Below are positions 48,106-60,600 of a stretch of DNA of 64,000 nt, one piece after another. Under the pieces are notes generated by a model. That model ran no database searches. It had not been told where the DNA came from and saw nothing but the letters and a program-made list of their open reading frames with translations. How positions within the stretch are numbered: the first letter of the stretch is position 1; the number at the start of each line of letters is the position of its first letter. The DNA lies in assembly GCA_002917075.1 (NCBI GenBank), contig NTMA01000003.1, positions 930,001 to 994,000 on the forward strand, written 5' to 3'. This DNA is from Hawksworthiomyces lignivorus. Taxonomy: Eukaryota > Ascomycota > Sordariomycetes > Ophiostomatales > Ophiostomataceae. Both the position numbers and the translations under genes were made by a program.

Positions 48106-49526
48106 CTAGATCTTAGCCTGGCCCAGGTCGTGGAAGCCCTCGACCACGGCGGTGATCAGCTGGTTGGCGATGGCGGTGCGGGGCGGCAGGCGCAGGTCGC
48201 CCTCCTTGTACTCTTTGCGGGCGGGGGTGTCGAGGCCGCTGGTCTCGTACTTGAGGGCGCGGCGGACCTCGTCCATGGTGAACCACTTTGCGTCCTCGAG
48301 CTCGGGGTCGTGACCCAAAAAGATCTTCTCGCCCTCGCCGGGCAGGGCCTGGCCGACGGCGCCGATCATGAGGTTGGCCGGGAACGGCCAGGGCTGCGAG
48401 CTGTGCAGCACGACGCGGCCGACGTGCACGCCGCTCTCCTCCCACACCTCGCGGCGCACCGCCTCCTCGATGGACTCGCCCGGCTCCAGGAACCCGGCCA
48501 GCGTGCTGTACCAGTACGGCGGGAACCGCTTGTTGCGGCCCAGCAGCAGCTTGGTGCCGTCCGCGCTGACGCACGCCATGATGACCGTCGGGTCCGTGCG
48601 CGGGAAGCTCAGGTTCGACACGCCCTTGCGCGTCGCGCACTCCTTGCGCTCGCGCGGCGCGCCGCCGGGCTCGACGCCCGCCAAGTCCGTCGGCGGGCAG
48701 GTGCGCTTCGTGCCCGCGTTGACCGAGAGCGTGGGCTGGCCGCAGCCGGCGCAGAACGGGTTCCGAGCGTTCCAGTCAAACAGGCCGCGCGCCTGGCCGT
48801 AGACGGCAGCTGAGACGGAGGAAAAAGAATCTGTCAGCAAACAGAACACGCCAAACTTTTTTCTTTCTTTTTTTCTTTTTTTTCTTTTTTTTCTTTTTTG
48901 CACCAGCGCAAGAAAATCGATCTCGTCTTACCTTCTTCTGCGATCAAGCTCATGCTCCGTGGGTTGGCGTAAAAGGTCAGCCCCTTGGCCTTCTCGGCTT
49001 CGATGAGCGCGCGCGCCTTCTCGGCGAGGCCGCCGCGGGGCGTGATGTCGACCGCAAAGTACGGGCTGCCCGTGAAGCTCTTGAACGTGAACGCGGACTC
49101 GGCGGAGGGGGCGGGGGCGGCCGTACCATCGGCGGCGGGCTCGGCGAACTTGTTCTTCTCGTCCACGCCGAGGAAGAGCACGATGGGCTGCGGCTCCTTT
49201 TCCGAGTTGTAGGCCTTGACGGCCTCCTCCTCCGTCAGCTCAAACGGGTTGCCCTCGACCAGCGACGAGATGTCGGCGCTGGTGCTCCAGGCGAGGCGCG
49301 GCGGCGTGGTGTTGTGGACGAGCGGGGTGAGGTTGTCAATCAGGAGGAAGCGGGCGGACGGGTGCGCAAAGGCGGCCCGCAGGAAGGTGTGGTCGGTGCG
49401 CAGGAAGGAGACCCGGTTCAGCGGGCTGCCCGAGAAGTAGTTGGCCACTTCCCGGCCGAACTTGCGCGACAGCATGGAGTCGTCGGACGGCAACTGGGGA
49501 AGCTCAGCGACAGGAAGGATCGACAT
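48106..49526 (-). CDS. NPY1: peroxisomal NADH pyrophosphatase (Nudix)
   Basis: Hydrolyses NADH to NMNH and AMP, turning over the peroxisomal nucleotide pool. Two exons 48932-49526 and 48106-48809, phase 1, donor GTAAGA, acceptor CTCAG (432 residues). An N-terminal NUDIX-like domain occupies residues 1 to about 200. It is followed by a zinc ribbon starting NPFCAGCGQPTL with a second Cys pair interrupted by an insertion (KRTCPP ... KECATRKG). The Nudix box is GFLEPGESIEEAVRREVWEESG, and the downstream SQPWPFPANLMIG is the NADH-pyrophosphatase signature. The C-terminus is AKI, a peroxisomal targeting tripeptide variant known from Candida tropicalis. The intron contains a long A-rich tract. Confidence 0.93.
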
Positions 49527-51107
49527 TTCTGGCGGCGGCGACGACGGTGGTCGAAGGTGAGTATCGAGAAAGTCGGTTCAGGTGTTTGTGAGCGGCAGCA
49601 AGCTGTGTTGTCTAGTCGGTCGCAGTCTTGGTGAGTGACTGTGCTCTGCGCTTGCTTGTTTGTTTGTGAGTGGTTTTGCAGCTGAGTTGCAACTGCACCG
49701 GCCGGAACGATGTGCTGGTTTTTGCGGGAGAGACGATGTCGGAGATTCTTATCCTGCCGGTTTGCGTTCGTCCTAATTGGCTACCTACGATGAAGATCCC
49801 GAGGCTTCACAGTCGGAACGTACGGCGGAGAAATCTGGCCCAAATTACAAGCGAGACGAGACACAAGGATCTATCTGTAGTACGAATGTATCTTTCCTCT
49901 ATGAGGTTGGAGCCTTGTCTCGTTCCTTAAGTATATCTTGTTTCCTTGGAAAGCAGGCAAGAGTTCAACCTGAGCATCTCTTAACGACACCAACGAGGGG
50001 GTCCGCTTCCGCTAAGTCTTCGCGCAAGAGAGGGGGATATAGCTGAGGGGAGAAAAAAAAAGGGGAGTCGGCGAAAGCGGTGATAACCCGGCCAATTCTA
50101 CTGGCTTGGGGACGCTATTAGAAATCAAGATGCGGTACCTAAAAAGGCAAAGAGCTTTTGAAGAGGGGGAAACCACTTTTGCGTCATCCTGCGAAGTAGA
50201 GGCGGCATCTGGATTTTTTTTTTTTTTTTCTTTCTCCGCCCGTATACTAATCTAACGAACCGTGGCCGTAAATATAGAGTCCTCGAATTTCAAGGAGTGC
50301 ATATTTTCCACGTAGAATATATGCGGTACTAGAAGCCGTCGTCGTGAAATGCACCAGAAGATAGAGAATATCATTTTTTGACTTGCACTTTATTTGGCCT
50401 CTTTGCAGAGAGACCATTTTTTTGCCGGCTTTTCGGCCTATGTACTATTTGTTTTTGGCTTGCTCTCCTTGTAAAAGCCGGGATTCTAGGCTGTGGTCCG
50501 TACAAATTCCGCGGACAGAGTCGCATGCATAACAGAAAGATGCTCAATGAATCTCAAAATGCGGCCAGCTGTAAAGGGAAAGCGGTGTAGGAAAGACTTA
50601 CACCGGAGTTGACCGACTGTAAGCGGAGCATCGGTGGTCTATTTTAATTTTTCTGCCGAGTCACAAGCCCGCTAAAAATTCAAGAAAAGCGACGAAAAGC
50701 TGGGGATGTGCTCGAGGGTTGTCAGCCGTCTAGCTTCTCTAGCTTTTATTTCCCAATCTTTCGTTCTTTGTCCAAGTTTCCAGCTACTGCTCTGTGCCTC
50801 TTCTCTCCTAATTCCTGCTTGTTTCGCTCCTTTTAGCCTTCTCGCTTTGACTGATACAGATCTCCCCTCTAGAGAAAAGGCATACCTGCCGTGTGTGCTC
50901 AACGTCATATTCCACTCCAATTTTCTCAGAGGCGCTAGAATAGCTCCAAGGCCTCTGTCGCCGGTGTCCGGTTTTTCTCCTCGGTTCCCTCCCGATAAAC
51001 TCTCTGTGGCTACATTCCCAATGAGCGTTTGAAACCACGGCTCCAAGAAACATACGACAAACAAGAGAAGAAGGTGTCTGCGGGAGAGATTTCAATTGTT
51101 CCCCAAT
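49527..51107. other. divergent intergenic region
   Basis: Spacer between NPY1 (-) and the PQ-loop gene (+). A T run lies at about 50215-50230, and the sequence is T/C-rich from 50730 to 51040, upstream of the next start. No gene supported. Confidence 0.5.
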
Positions 51108-52582
51108 ATGGTTCCCCCAACGGGACCCCTCAACCTTGACGTTGAGGCCATCTCGGGCATCTGTGGGTGCGTAATCGGACATTGACCCATTTTTTTGCCT
51201 GCCTCTCTATATTGCTGTTGTTCTCTTTTTGACCTCTGCTTCTTTGCTCCTCTCAGATCCATCTCCATTGCCTGCTGGGTCGTCGTCTTCTCGCCGCAGA
51301 TCATTGAGAATTTCCGGCGTGGCAGTGCCGACGGGCTTTCGCTCCAGTTCGTCATCGTGTGGCTAGCGGGCGATGTATTCAACATCCTCGGAGCCGTCCT
51401 GCAGGGCGTGCTGCCAACAATGGTGCGTCTTGCCTTTCTGGACCTGACAGGCCTGCGCTGCTCTCTTACTGGTTCGAATTTTTCAAACAGATTATTCTCG
51501 CCGTCTACTACACCATCGCCGACATTGTGCTGCTGGGCCAGTGCTTCTACTACCGGGGATTTACGTGGCGGGACGAGGTGGTGCCGCCGCCGAAGCCGAG
51601 GAAGACGAGGAAGAGGAGAGTGAGAGCGGCCGCCGCTGCAGCAGACGGGAACGGCGCGGCCGACGAGCACACCGCCCTGCTGTCCAGCCACTACGACCAG
51701 CACGGGCGCCGTGGCTCCAACTGGTCCGGCCTCTCGCCGGCGGTCCCCTTCGTGCCGGACCTGGGGGCCCACATCGACACGGCCTACCAGCATCACCACC
51801 ACCCTACAGAGGCAACGGAGAGTGTGGCACACCACCGCCACCAGCACGCTGCTTCGTCCTCTTCTGCTCCCCACCGGCCCTCCTCCAGCCTCCTGCAGGC
51901 CGTGGCCTTCAACGCGTTCGCCATCGTCATGGTCTGCGCCGCCGGCGTCGCTGGGTGGTACCTGAGCGGCGGCAGCAGCAGCAGCAACGGCGGAGACGCC
52001 GATCCTCTGCCGGGTGGCGGCGGCAACAACGACGACGACGACGACGACGACCTTGCCTTCAGCGCCTGGGGCCAGGTGTTTGGCTACCTGTGCGCGCTGC
52101 TGTACCTTGGGTCGCGGCTGCCGCAGCTGCTGCTCAACTGGCGGCGCCAGTCCACCGACGGCGTCAGCATGCTCTTCTTCCTCTTCGCCTGCCTCGGCAA
52201 CCTGACGTACGTGCTGTCCATCCTGGCCTACGACGGGTGCGCCGCCGCCGCCGGCTCCGGCGCCGCCTGCGGTCCCGACGAGGCCCGCGCGCGCTACGGC
52301 CGCTACTTGCTGGTGAACCTGTCGTGGCTGGCTGGCAGCCTGGGCACGCTGTTGCTGGACATGGGCATCTTTGTGCAGTTCTTCATGTATCGAGTGGAAG
52401 GCGGCGGCAGCAGCGACGACGAAGACGACATGTACGACAGTGATTTGGAAGACCAGGACGCGGCCACAGACGCGGCAACCGAAGTGGGCAACGAGAGCGA
52501 GGATATCGATGACGACGACGACGACGAGGATCAAGAGCGAGACCGGCCTCTTCTGCGGCGGAACCTGTCAAACTATCACTGA
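51108..52582 (+). CDS. PQ-loop vacuolar amino-acid transporter (Ypq/LAAT-1 type)
   Basis: Probable vacuolar exporter or exchanger of cationic amino acids. Three exons 51108-51166, 51257-51422, 51491-52582 (438 residues), phases 2 and 0. The start MVPPTGPLNLDVEAISGICG is typical of the family. PQ loop 1 is VFSPQIIENFRRGSADGLS; loop 2 is SRLPQLLLNWRRQSTDGVS, each with the essential Pro-Gln. Seven hydrophobic segments can be counted, three before and four after a cytosolic or lumenal loop of about 125 residues. That loop is rich in Arg/Lys, then His, then Gly/Ser/Asp, and is much longer than in yeast Ypq1. The C-terminal 60 residues are strongly acidic and end RPLLRRNLSNYH; the DRPLL form resembles an acidic di-leucine sorting signal for the vacuole. 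Confidence 0.9.
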
Positions 52583-53765
52583 CACAACAATAAAACAATG
52601 TGCCGTATTTGGAGAGCAAGGCAAGATGCGGTTCGCATTTTCATTTTCTGGTTATAGATATGGTATAGTATATTTCACTGCATATAAGAAGGTAAACAGA
52701 ACTTTACTGGGCTAGACAAAAAAAAAAGACAGAATACGAGGCCATGGGATTTGGCACAATTCAGGAAGGATTATTATATTGAAAAATACAAAGGAAAAGA
52801 GCCGACTCGTTGACAGAGAGACTCTAGCAAAAAGCATTATAGGTATTGCAAATCGCTTCGAGCAGGACTCTAATTAAACATATTGCTTCGGTTATTGAAA
52901 AATGGACATGGGCTGCATTGCTTGCGTGGGTTGCTAGTCTATTACTGCAAGTCTCTTACTGCAAGAAGTCGATTCGTCGAGAGGTGAAGACACTGGGATA
53001 CATTTTAAAGGCATAGTAGAATATAAAGGACATGAGATTAGCACTAATGTGAATCAATGCTCATGAAAAAGAAACAAATACTGCCGCACAACTTGGAGAA
53101 TAAATGGGAAACAAGAAATTAGAAATTGAGAAAACCAACGCCTTATGTCAGAGAAGCAGAAAAACCGAAGGTATCCCCTCCTAGCAGTCCCTTTCCTCTT
53201 TCTCATGTAGCCAAAGGGTAACAAATAACTAAACAGCAATAATCTCGAAAATGATAATAGGCTCCCCCTAAAGAGTTTGAACAGGAGCAAAGCTAAGAAG
53301 CAACATAAAACCGTGCCTCTACTTCCCCTTCCTGTCCACCCTCGCCACAAAACAACGTACACACACTCAATCCATTCTTTGCGTCTACGCCAGCAACTGC
53401 CACACGTAGACCTCTGCATATAACTAGTAAGATCTGCGTTTGCCTCCTGCCTTCAAATCAAACGTAAAAAATGTACACATCTTGTCGCCATAGCTCGTTT
53501 GTCTGTCATGCAGCTTGGCCCCCGTCCGTCAAGGAGAGAAAGACAGCTGGTTCTTCATAGTCCGTTGTCTATTATTGCCCGTGAACTGGAAAAAGAAGCG
53601 GCCAGCCGACAAAATGAACAAGAATAAGAGAAGGGTCGTATCAATTAAAAAGGAGACGATATCTTCAACTGAACTTTGTCGGCGAAGTGAAGACTATAGG
53701 TAGTAGAGACAGGGGCGAGAATAAGCATTTCCCCAAAAGTGTGCAGGACTGTCCGCCGACAGCCT
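52583..53765. other. convergent 3' intergenic region
   Basis: AT-rich spacer between the PQ-loop gene (+) and the reticulon gene (-). No coding or RNA signal recognised. Confidence 0.5.
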
Positions 53766-55094
53766 CTACGCAGCAATCAGAGGCTCCTCTTCGTCGGCCT
53801 CGTCAGCCTCATGGGCCGCGGGGGCTTCCGTCTTGAATTCCTCCTTGGGTGCAGCAGGGAAGTCCGTCTCGCTGTACTGCTTTGAGGGAGCAGCAGCAGG
53901 AGCGACAGGTACCGGCGTCTGCGAAGTAGTCTTGCCACGCAGCATCTGCTGGGCCTTGGCCGTGTAGTCGCCCATGTACTGCTTGGTGAGCTCAGTGGCA
54001 TGTGCGGTATGCTTGTTCGCGGCGTCGCGGAGCTGGCTGGTCTGGGCGTTGACAAGGTCCGAGGCCTGCTTCAGCTGCTGGTCGATGAGCTCTTGGTTGG
54101 TCTTGTAAACAAGAGGAGCGAAGAAGAGGATCGTGGTGCCAATGAGAGTAAGACCCCAGTACGGCACAACCTTGACGAGATAGTACGACAGGAACGCCGC
54201 CACGCAAGCCTAACGAGAAGAAGGGGGTCAGCAATTCGTCAGGCTAGGGACACCATACACTATAAGCCGGGGGATGGAAACATACGGCAGCAGATGCGTA
54301 GACGTTCTCGACATAGAGGATGCGCTGGGCCTCAATGACGAAGAAATTGAGGAGGTCGTCGATGTCACCAACAAGGCTCTCCAGAGACTCGCGTGGAAGA
54401 GTATAGTACTTGCGGGGCCGGAGCTGGCTAGCGAGGCCATTGTTAAGAACCAGCTTGCCGGCGATCTCGGCGGCCACTGTAATGCCCAGCAGCATATAGG
54501 ACAGTTTGAGGCCCCAGCGAATTACATCCAGGTAGCGAACGGCGACAATGAGTGACACAATCGATGCGTAGGCAATTGCGGACATCTCTGATGAAATATG
54601 TTAGCACTTGTTCCTTCCATTTGAGTGCATCTCTCCGTCGTGCCTGAAATGACGAATTACGTACTAGGATTGTTCCATGACAGCAGCGAAGAGAAAAATG
54701 AGTGGTAGTGGGTCAACGGCTGACCGTCCGCGGCAGGCGAGGTCTTTGTGGTCTGATCATTGACAGCAGAGTCTAGAAATGTCAGCAGAGAGTTCTTTTT
54801 GATGATTCCCAGACTGCATCGCTGCAATACCGTTCGTTACGGTATTATCTGGCGAGAAGGGGGCCGGGATCGACTCTCATGACACTGGATGGTAGGATAC
54901 GGTTGAATGAGTTACTGCACAGGAGAAGAGTGTTAGCTGTCCGCCCGTACTAGAAGAAAGAGCTGAGTGAAGAAGCAGGATATGGTCCTATCGTAACTCA
55001 AGAGAGCCAAGAGAGCCAAGAGAACCCTCAAAAAGAATATACATACCTTACTGGTCTTGCCGTTTGTCGCGGGTGCGCTGGCTGTGTCGGCCAT
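53766..55094 (-). CDS. RTN1: reticulon-like ER membrane protein
   Basis: ER tubule-shaping protein. Five exons, read right to left: 55047-55094, 54831-54873, 54665-54772, 54286-54587, 53766-54209 (314 residues). The N-terminal region (MADTASAPATNGKTSK...) is polar. The reticulon homology domain starts near residue 52 with HSFFSSLLSWNNPKMSAIAY. The first hydrophobic hairpin spans ASIVSLIVAVRYLDV to ITVAAEIAGKLV and the second AACVAAFLSYYLVKVV to GTTILFFAPLVY, separated by a loop of about 70 residues, the W-shaped topology of the family. A C-terminal amphipathic, Gln/Ala-rich helical stretch and an acidic tail (EADEADEEEPLIAA) follow. Exon 2 (43 nt) rests on a weak acceptor (ATGAGAG) and is the least certain part; the rest is firm. 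Confidence 0.87.
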
Positions 55095-57614
55095 GGCGTT
55101 GGATGTCTTTCGATTTTGTAGGTGTGTAGATAAGCACGACAGAAGTGTATCTAGAGCGCAGAAAGGTAAGACACGAGCGTCTCGAGGGTGAACGATTCGA
55201 TGCTTCGAGTTTGCAAATCGAGTAGAATCACAGGGATCGCTGGCAGATAATAGGTAGGTTGCTATTTGTAAAAGGAGGGGTTTTCTTGGTTTTGTTCTGT
55301 TTCAAGCCTGCAGCATTAAAAGCCAAGAGGGATATATGTTAGCTCTTGCTGAGAAAGAAAGCACGGCACTGTAAGTACAGAGAAACAGACAAGCTTCTTA
55401 TTGCTTTCTATCGAATGTGTAGAATTTGGTATTGTGGGAAAGATGTGAACAAAGAAATGCAGCAGTTGGAAAAAAAAAAGAAATGAAAAGGGGGGCCAAG
55501 CTCAAGAGACTAGGGGGGACTTTTTTTTTAGGGAACGGAGAGCTGTTTTCTTATGATGCAACGATGGCAAAAAATAGATAAGTAAACACTTTTTCTGGGT
55601 CTCCAGCAACCACAAGTATGCATCCAAAAAGGACAGCAACGCACACGGGGGTATCCGTTTATGCCACGAGAGGCCAATAACTTGACTGCTGCCTACTCTT
55701 TTCTGTCCTTTATTACCCTTCAGGGGATGTGCCTTGTCTCTTCTTTTCTGGCTCGTGATGGCGAGCAAACCATAAAGAGTGCTGTATGTGCTGCTCACAC
55801 GGGATGGTCACACGGGACAACCGAACGAAAGGGGGAATCCAGCATATATAAAAATGAAAAGCGGAATGCAATGGAAGAGCTGTAGAAGCACGACGAAACT
55901 GAGAAAAGAAGCAGAAAAGAAATGAGATGGAAGCCTACCTAGGATGCCAGTATGCAGGAGAGCTGTTTGCAGGCAGATGCACAAAAAAAAGGCACAGATA
56001 GCGGTGATGCTTTGTTTTTGGAGGGATTTTGTGTGGGAGAGAAGAGGAATTTAAATTTGACTACGATCTATTTGAAGAGAAAAAGATAGGGAGCAAATAA
56101 AAGACGAGGAAGATGTGGGGAGACAAGAACAGGAAGGAGAGAGGGAGATCCAAAAGGTGCTTTCCGCCAGGAAAGAGCCACCAAAGGGGAAGGGTAAGGG
56201 ACAGACACGCACACACAAAAAAAAAGGTGATGTCAACTTCCTTAGCCGTCGTCACCTGCTTTTGGACTGAGAGAGAGAGTGTGTGACAGTGTGAGTGTGT
56301 CTCTGTGTGTGGTCTCTCTCTCTCTGCGGATGGGTGGGAGAATGTGCGTGTGAGTGTCAGTATGCATAATAGCTTCTAAACCGCAATTTGAGGTTTAATA
56401 GCGATAGTGCATTCTGCATTGCGTGTTGGCCTGGCCAAATCATACGCAAATGTACGAGTACATACGCAGGTATTTTACGGCATGTGTACCAAAAGGGGTC
56501 GCCCTACGATGATGGGACTGGAATAGGGGGAATGCCTGCCGTTCCAGATCGGGCCTTGGACGAGCCCTTGCACGATTTGTTTGCCATTTTCCGTTTATCT
56601 TCTGATATTGTTTTACAGCTGTTTTGGCTGTCCTGCGCTGCGTCTCTTAGCTTGGTTTCTAGGTGGCGACAGCGTAATAAGGTGCATAAATGGGGCCTTT
56701 TTTTTTTGAGCTGCCTATCGCCTATTGTTCCAAAACACATTGGCTGTTAAGCTGCGCTAACTGGGTCCTGACATGGTGGGGCCGTCTTGTCGACACGCCT
56801 ATCTTCGTCGCCAAGGAGACCAAGCCGTGGAGCACCTGCATATTTTCTTCTGGCGGCGGACTGTCTTCGTTGCCTCGGATAAATGCATGAAAGCATGGCA
56901 AAATATCGTTCAAAAGGAGTCTACGCTTGCACAAATCTGTCTGTCGTGTCGTCATTTCCTATCCACAATCTCGTCGGACTGGGCCAATATCCTGCATTTC
57001 TTGCATGTGATTTCCCCATCAGCAGATTGCGCTAACTGACAACTTTCTTCCAGCTGGCTACTCCTTTGCATAAGGTATCTATGAGTACATGTGTACCAAG
57101 TGCTCGCATGTCCACCAGAGACATAGTTCACCAAGGAACGCGATCTATTTCCCTTTTCGAACAGAGGAATTCACACTCAAAGTTAAACAGGCCATTTCAT
57201 TAAAGAAGTTTGAATTGAAAATCTAAAAAGACCACATGTATGTACAAAGGTCGTGGTATAACCTACGTGCGTATCTGGGTATGTTAGGGGGTATGTGTAG
57301 GTGATATCCGTGGCTGCTATGATAATATGTATATCTTGTGTCTGTGTATTTATGTACGCCATTGCTATGCCATGCATTTCTGTTGTGCCAAATTTATATG
57401 CCAAAAAGAAGAAAAAATTGCGTCCGTTGCTGATACCCAATACAACGTGGGTATCTCAGAAGAAAGTAGAAAATTAAATAAGAAGAAGAAGAAGAAGCAA
57501 ATGGCGGCGAGATGAATATGGCGGGGGAAAAAAAGATAAAAAGGGGTGTGACGAAAAAATTCTCATGCAGAGAGAGAAGGCATAAACATGGCGGCGCCGA
57601 ACGTGGTCCATGGC
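55095..57614. other. intergenic region upstream of the reticulon gene
   Basis: Spacer of 2.5 kb between reticulon (start) and RabGAP (end), both minus. It is purine-rich on the + strand from 55830 to 56230, has a GA/GT/CT microsatellite at 56267-56326 and a (GAA)n stretch at about 57480-57496. No gene supported. Confidence 0.5.
56267..56326. repeat. GA/GT/CT compound microsatellite
   Basis: Consecutive short runs of GA, GT and CT dinucleotides over about 60 bp, upstream of the reticulon gene. Confidence 0.7.
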
Positions 57615-60600
57615 TTATCGCCTCCAGCCGAAAAAACTGCCGTAGCCCGAAGACGACGAAGAGGCCGCAGCCGGGGCGACCGCTGACGGTCCCTGAGCCG
57701 CTGCCGCTTTGCCGCCGCCGTTGCCGCCGGCACCGGCGGTGCCGTCAGCTACAGAATTGGTGAAACGTCCCAGCATGCCCATGGCTGCCGAGGCGGCCGT
57801 GCTGGCGGCGGCAGCAGCTGCGGCAGCTGCGCCGGAGTTGCTTGCGTTGTGCAGCACAGCCGCCATATCATTGGGCGAGAGGCCGAGTGCCTTGCGAAGG
57901 CTCTCGAGCTTCTGCCGGGCCTCCTCGGCCTCTTGCCGCGCGACCGCCTCGGCCGTTTTGGCCTGCACGAGCTCCAAAACCAGCGCATCCTGCTGCTGGT
58001 CCATGCCGCCGCCACCTCCTGGCGGGCCGCCAAAGATCGATTCTCGCCGGCCACCCGGCCCGCGCACGATCATCGAGGACGACCGCTTGCTGCCTCCGGG
58101 AGCGAACATCGACATCGACCCGTTCGCTTGCGACTGGCCGGCCGCCGCCGAAGGCGACGCCTGCGTGGGTGTGGATTTGCTGCGGCCCAGCTTCAGCTCC
58201 CGTAGCCCACCGCCGCCGCCGTTGCGGCCCACGCTGCTGCCCCCGCCGGTTGCGCGACCAAACCACTCCGTCGCAGCATCAGCGATGCCCAGAGCCGTGC
58301 TGCCGGCCGCAGATGTGCCGGCAGAGCCACCGGCAACAGTGCTGTTGTTACCGTTCAAGTCCACCATGCCGCCGCCACCGTTGGTCATCTGCGCCACGCC
58401 GGCGGCCGCGGCCATTGCAGCCGACGCCGCTTCGGAGGCGACACGCGTGCGGAAGTCGTGGATTTGCCGCTCCAGTCGCTGTTTATCCTGGTGCAGGACG
58501 CGTGCGTGGGCGTGGCTGTCGCGCAGCTGGTCTTTCATAGTGGCTACCTCCTGCTCCATCTCGTACACCTGGCGGTTCCGGTCTTGGCCTTTGGCTAGCT
58601 CGTTGGCCAGCTGCTCCTTGGCGCGTGCAAGCTCGTCGCGCAGCTGCAGCTTCGTCTGCGGCACAGACGACCGTCGGTTGTCGGCATCTGATCGGAACCT
58701 CGTCTCCAGCGGCTCCAGCAGAGACAGCAGCTCATCTTGAGGTATGGAAGAACTGCCAGGTGTGGCGGCCGCTGGCCGTTTGGAGGGCGAGGAGGTGTCG
58801 GCATCGTCCGCTTCTGTCTGGCGAAGCTGAACGCCAAATGTCTTTACTGGAGCACTTACTGGTGCAACGATCGCTTTTTCCGCCTTTTCGCGTAGATTTT
58901 GTAATAATGCTCGTACTGCTTTTCTATCGTCGTCGCGTTCTTCGCGTTCCCTCTGCAGCTGATCGGTAAGAAGCGCGTGCTGGCGTTGTAAATCGCTGAG
59001 AGCAGTGAGAAGGTCTTCGATTTGGCTGTGGAGGTAGCGGTTGTCGGAATTCTTTCCCGTGGTGCTGCCGCTGGCTGCTGCAGCTGCTTTGGATGTTGCA
59101 TTTGATTCGGTTGACGAGTTTCGCGACAGCGATGTCGCTTCGGTAGATGTGGAGCTGAGAACGGAAGAGGAGGAGGAAGATGCGGAAGAAGAAGACGACG
59201 ACGACGACGGGCCCGCTGCAGTAGAGGATGCCTCCATGGAGTTGATTGTGGAGGCGAGGCTCTGCTTGGACGCGCTCCTCCGCAGCATGCTCAGAGGTCG
59301 CAGCGGCGCGCTGAGGCCCGAGCTGACGCCCAGGGGGAGGTTGCCGGGCGAGGACGCGCTTGTGGGCGACGCCAGAGAATTGGCTTGCGAGGGATGAGAG
59401 TTTGATGATGCAGTGGAATTGTTGATGGGGGAGGTGACGTTAGTAGATGCAGGTGCTGTCGCTGTTGACGGAGATGGGGAGGATGATGAGGAGGTCCAGA
59501 GCCGGCCAAGAAAGCGAGAAGCGATGGTGGTAATTGCTGAGGAGCGGTCCACAGTTGCACTGTCGGTTAGATTAATATTGGTGATCTGTGCTTCGCGGTA
59601 GGCCTGATCCAGCGACGCCAATCGGTCTCTCGTCACTACATTGGACAAACTGAGAAAATGAAGCACAAATTCATCGGCACTGTAGTGGTAGCAATCCCAG
59701 AGACCTCGCGAGAGCAGAAGCTGGATGGCATCCTCGAGCTCGGCGCAGGCCAGAAGGCGAGCCTGGTTCTTCTGCATGAGAGACAGCGCCACGCGCATAA
59801 TGGTCTCAGCCGCGCCTTCGGCAAAGACCACGTCGTACATGCGAAACAGCATGGGTAGGGGGCATGTCACGGCGAAAAACGACAGGAGCCATTGTGAAAC
59901 ATACGCAGCGGGGTCGACCTGCAAATCATCCAAATGGGACGACACTTCAGGTAGGGTGCTGCGTAGCAGTTCGCGGAACTGATAGATTCGGACGTGCAAT
60001 CCGGCAAGGTCAGGCATGTAGGAGCTTCGCAGATCGTAGTTTTCCATGAGCCTGATCGTGGGTTCAATTGTTAGTCAACAGCCAGCGATGATATTTTGGG
60101 GGCGCTCTTGTTTCCCAGCGAAAACGGTACAGGACCGTCAAATCCTTTACCGAACACAAAATAAAAATAAAAATAAAAATAACAACAGCAAATAAAAAGT
60201 TTCTTTGTAATTCGCAATAGAAAGAGAATAGCAATTGGGGAAAATACGTACTTCACCAATACGCAGAACGCTTCCTTGTCCGCCATATGCATCAGCAATG
60301 GGCCAACCAGAAAGGCCAACCCCTGGCAGTATCCGATTCGAGGCTCGTGAAGACTGTAGCTCTTGAGCACGCGCCCGAGCATGCGTTGGCCATCGCCATC
60401 TGGGTCGCGGAACATCTCAACGCCCGGAAAGCTACGACCAAGGTCCTTGCCGATGATGCCTTCGTAGGGACTGGTGGCACCGCCGAACCGCTCGTATTGG
60501 TCGGCGAGAGCCGTGTCGCGCGTTGCACCAGCCATGCCTTGCCATACCACGCCACGCAATGGCGGCGGGATGCCTTTGCGGATTTTGTTGGATAGGAGCG

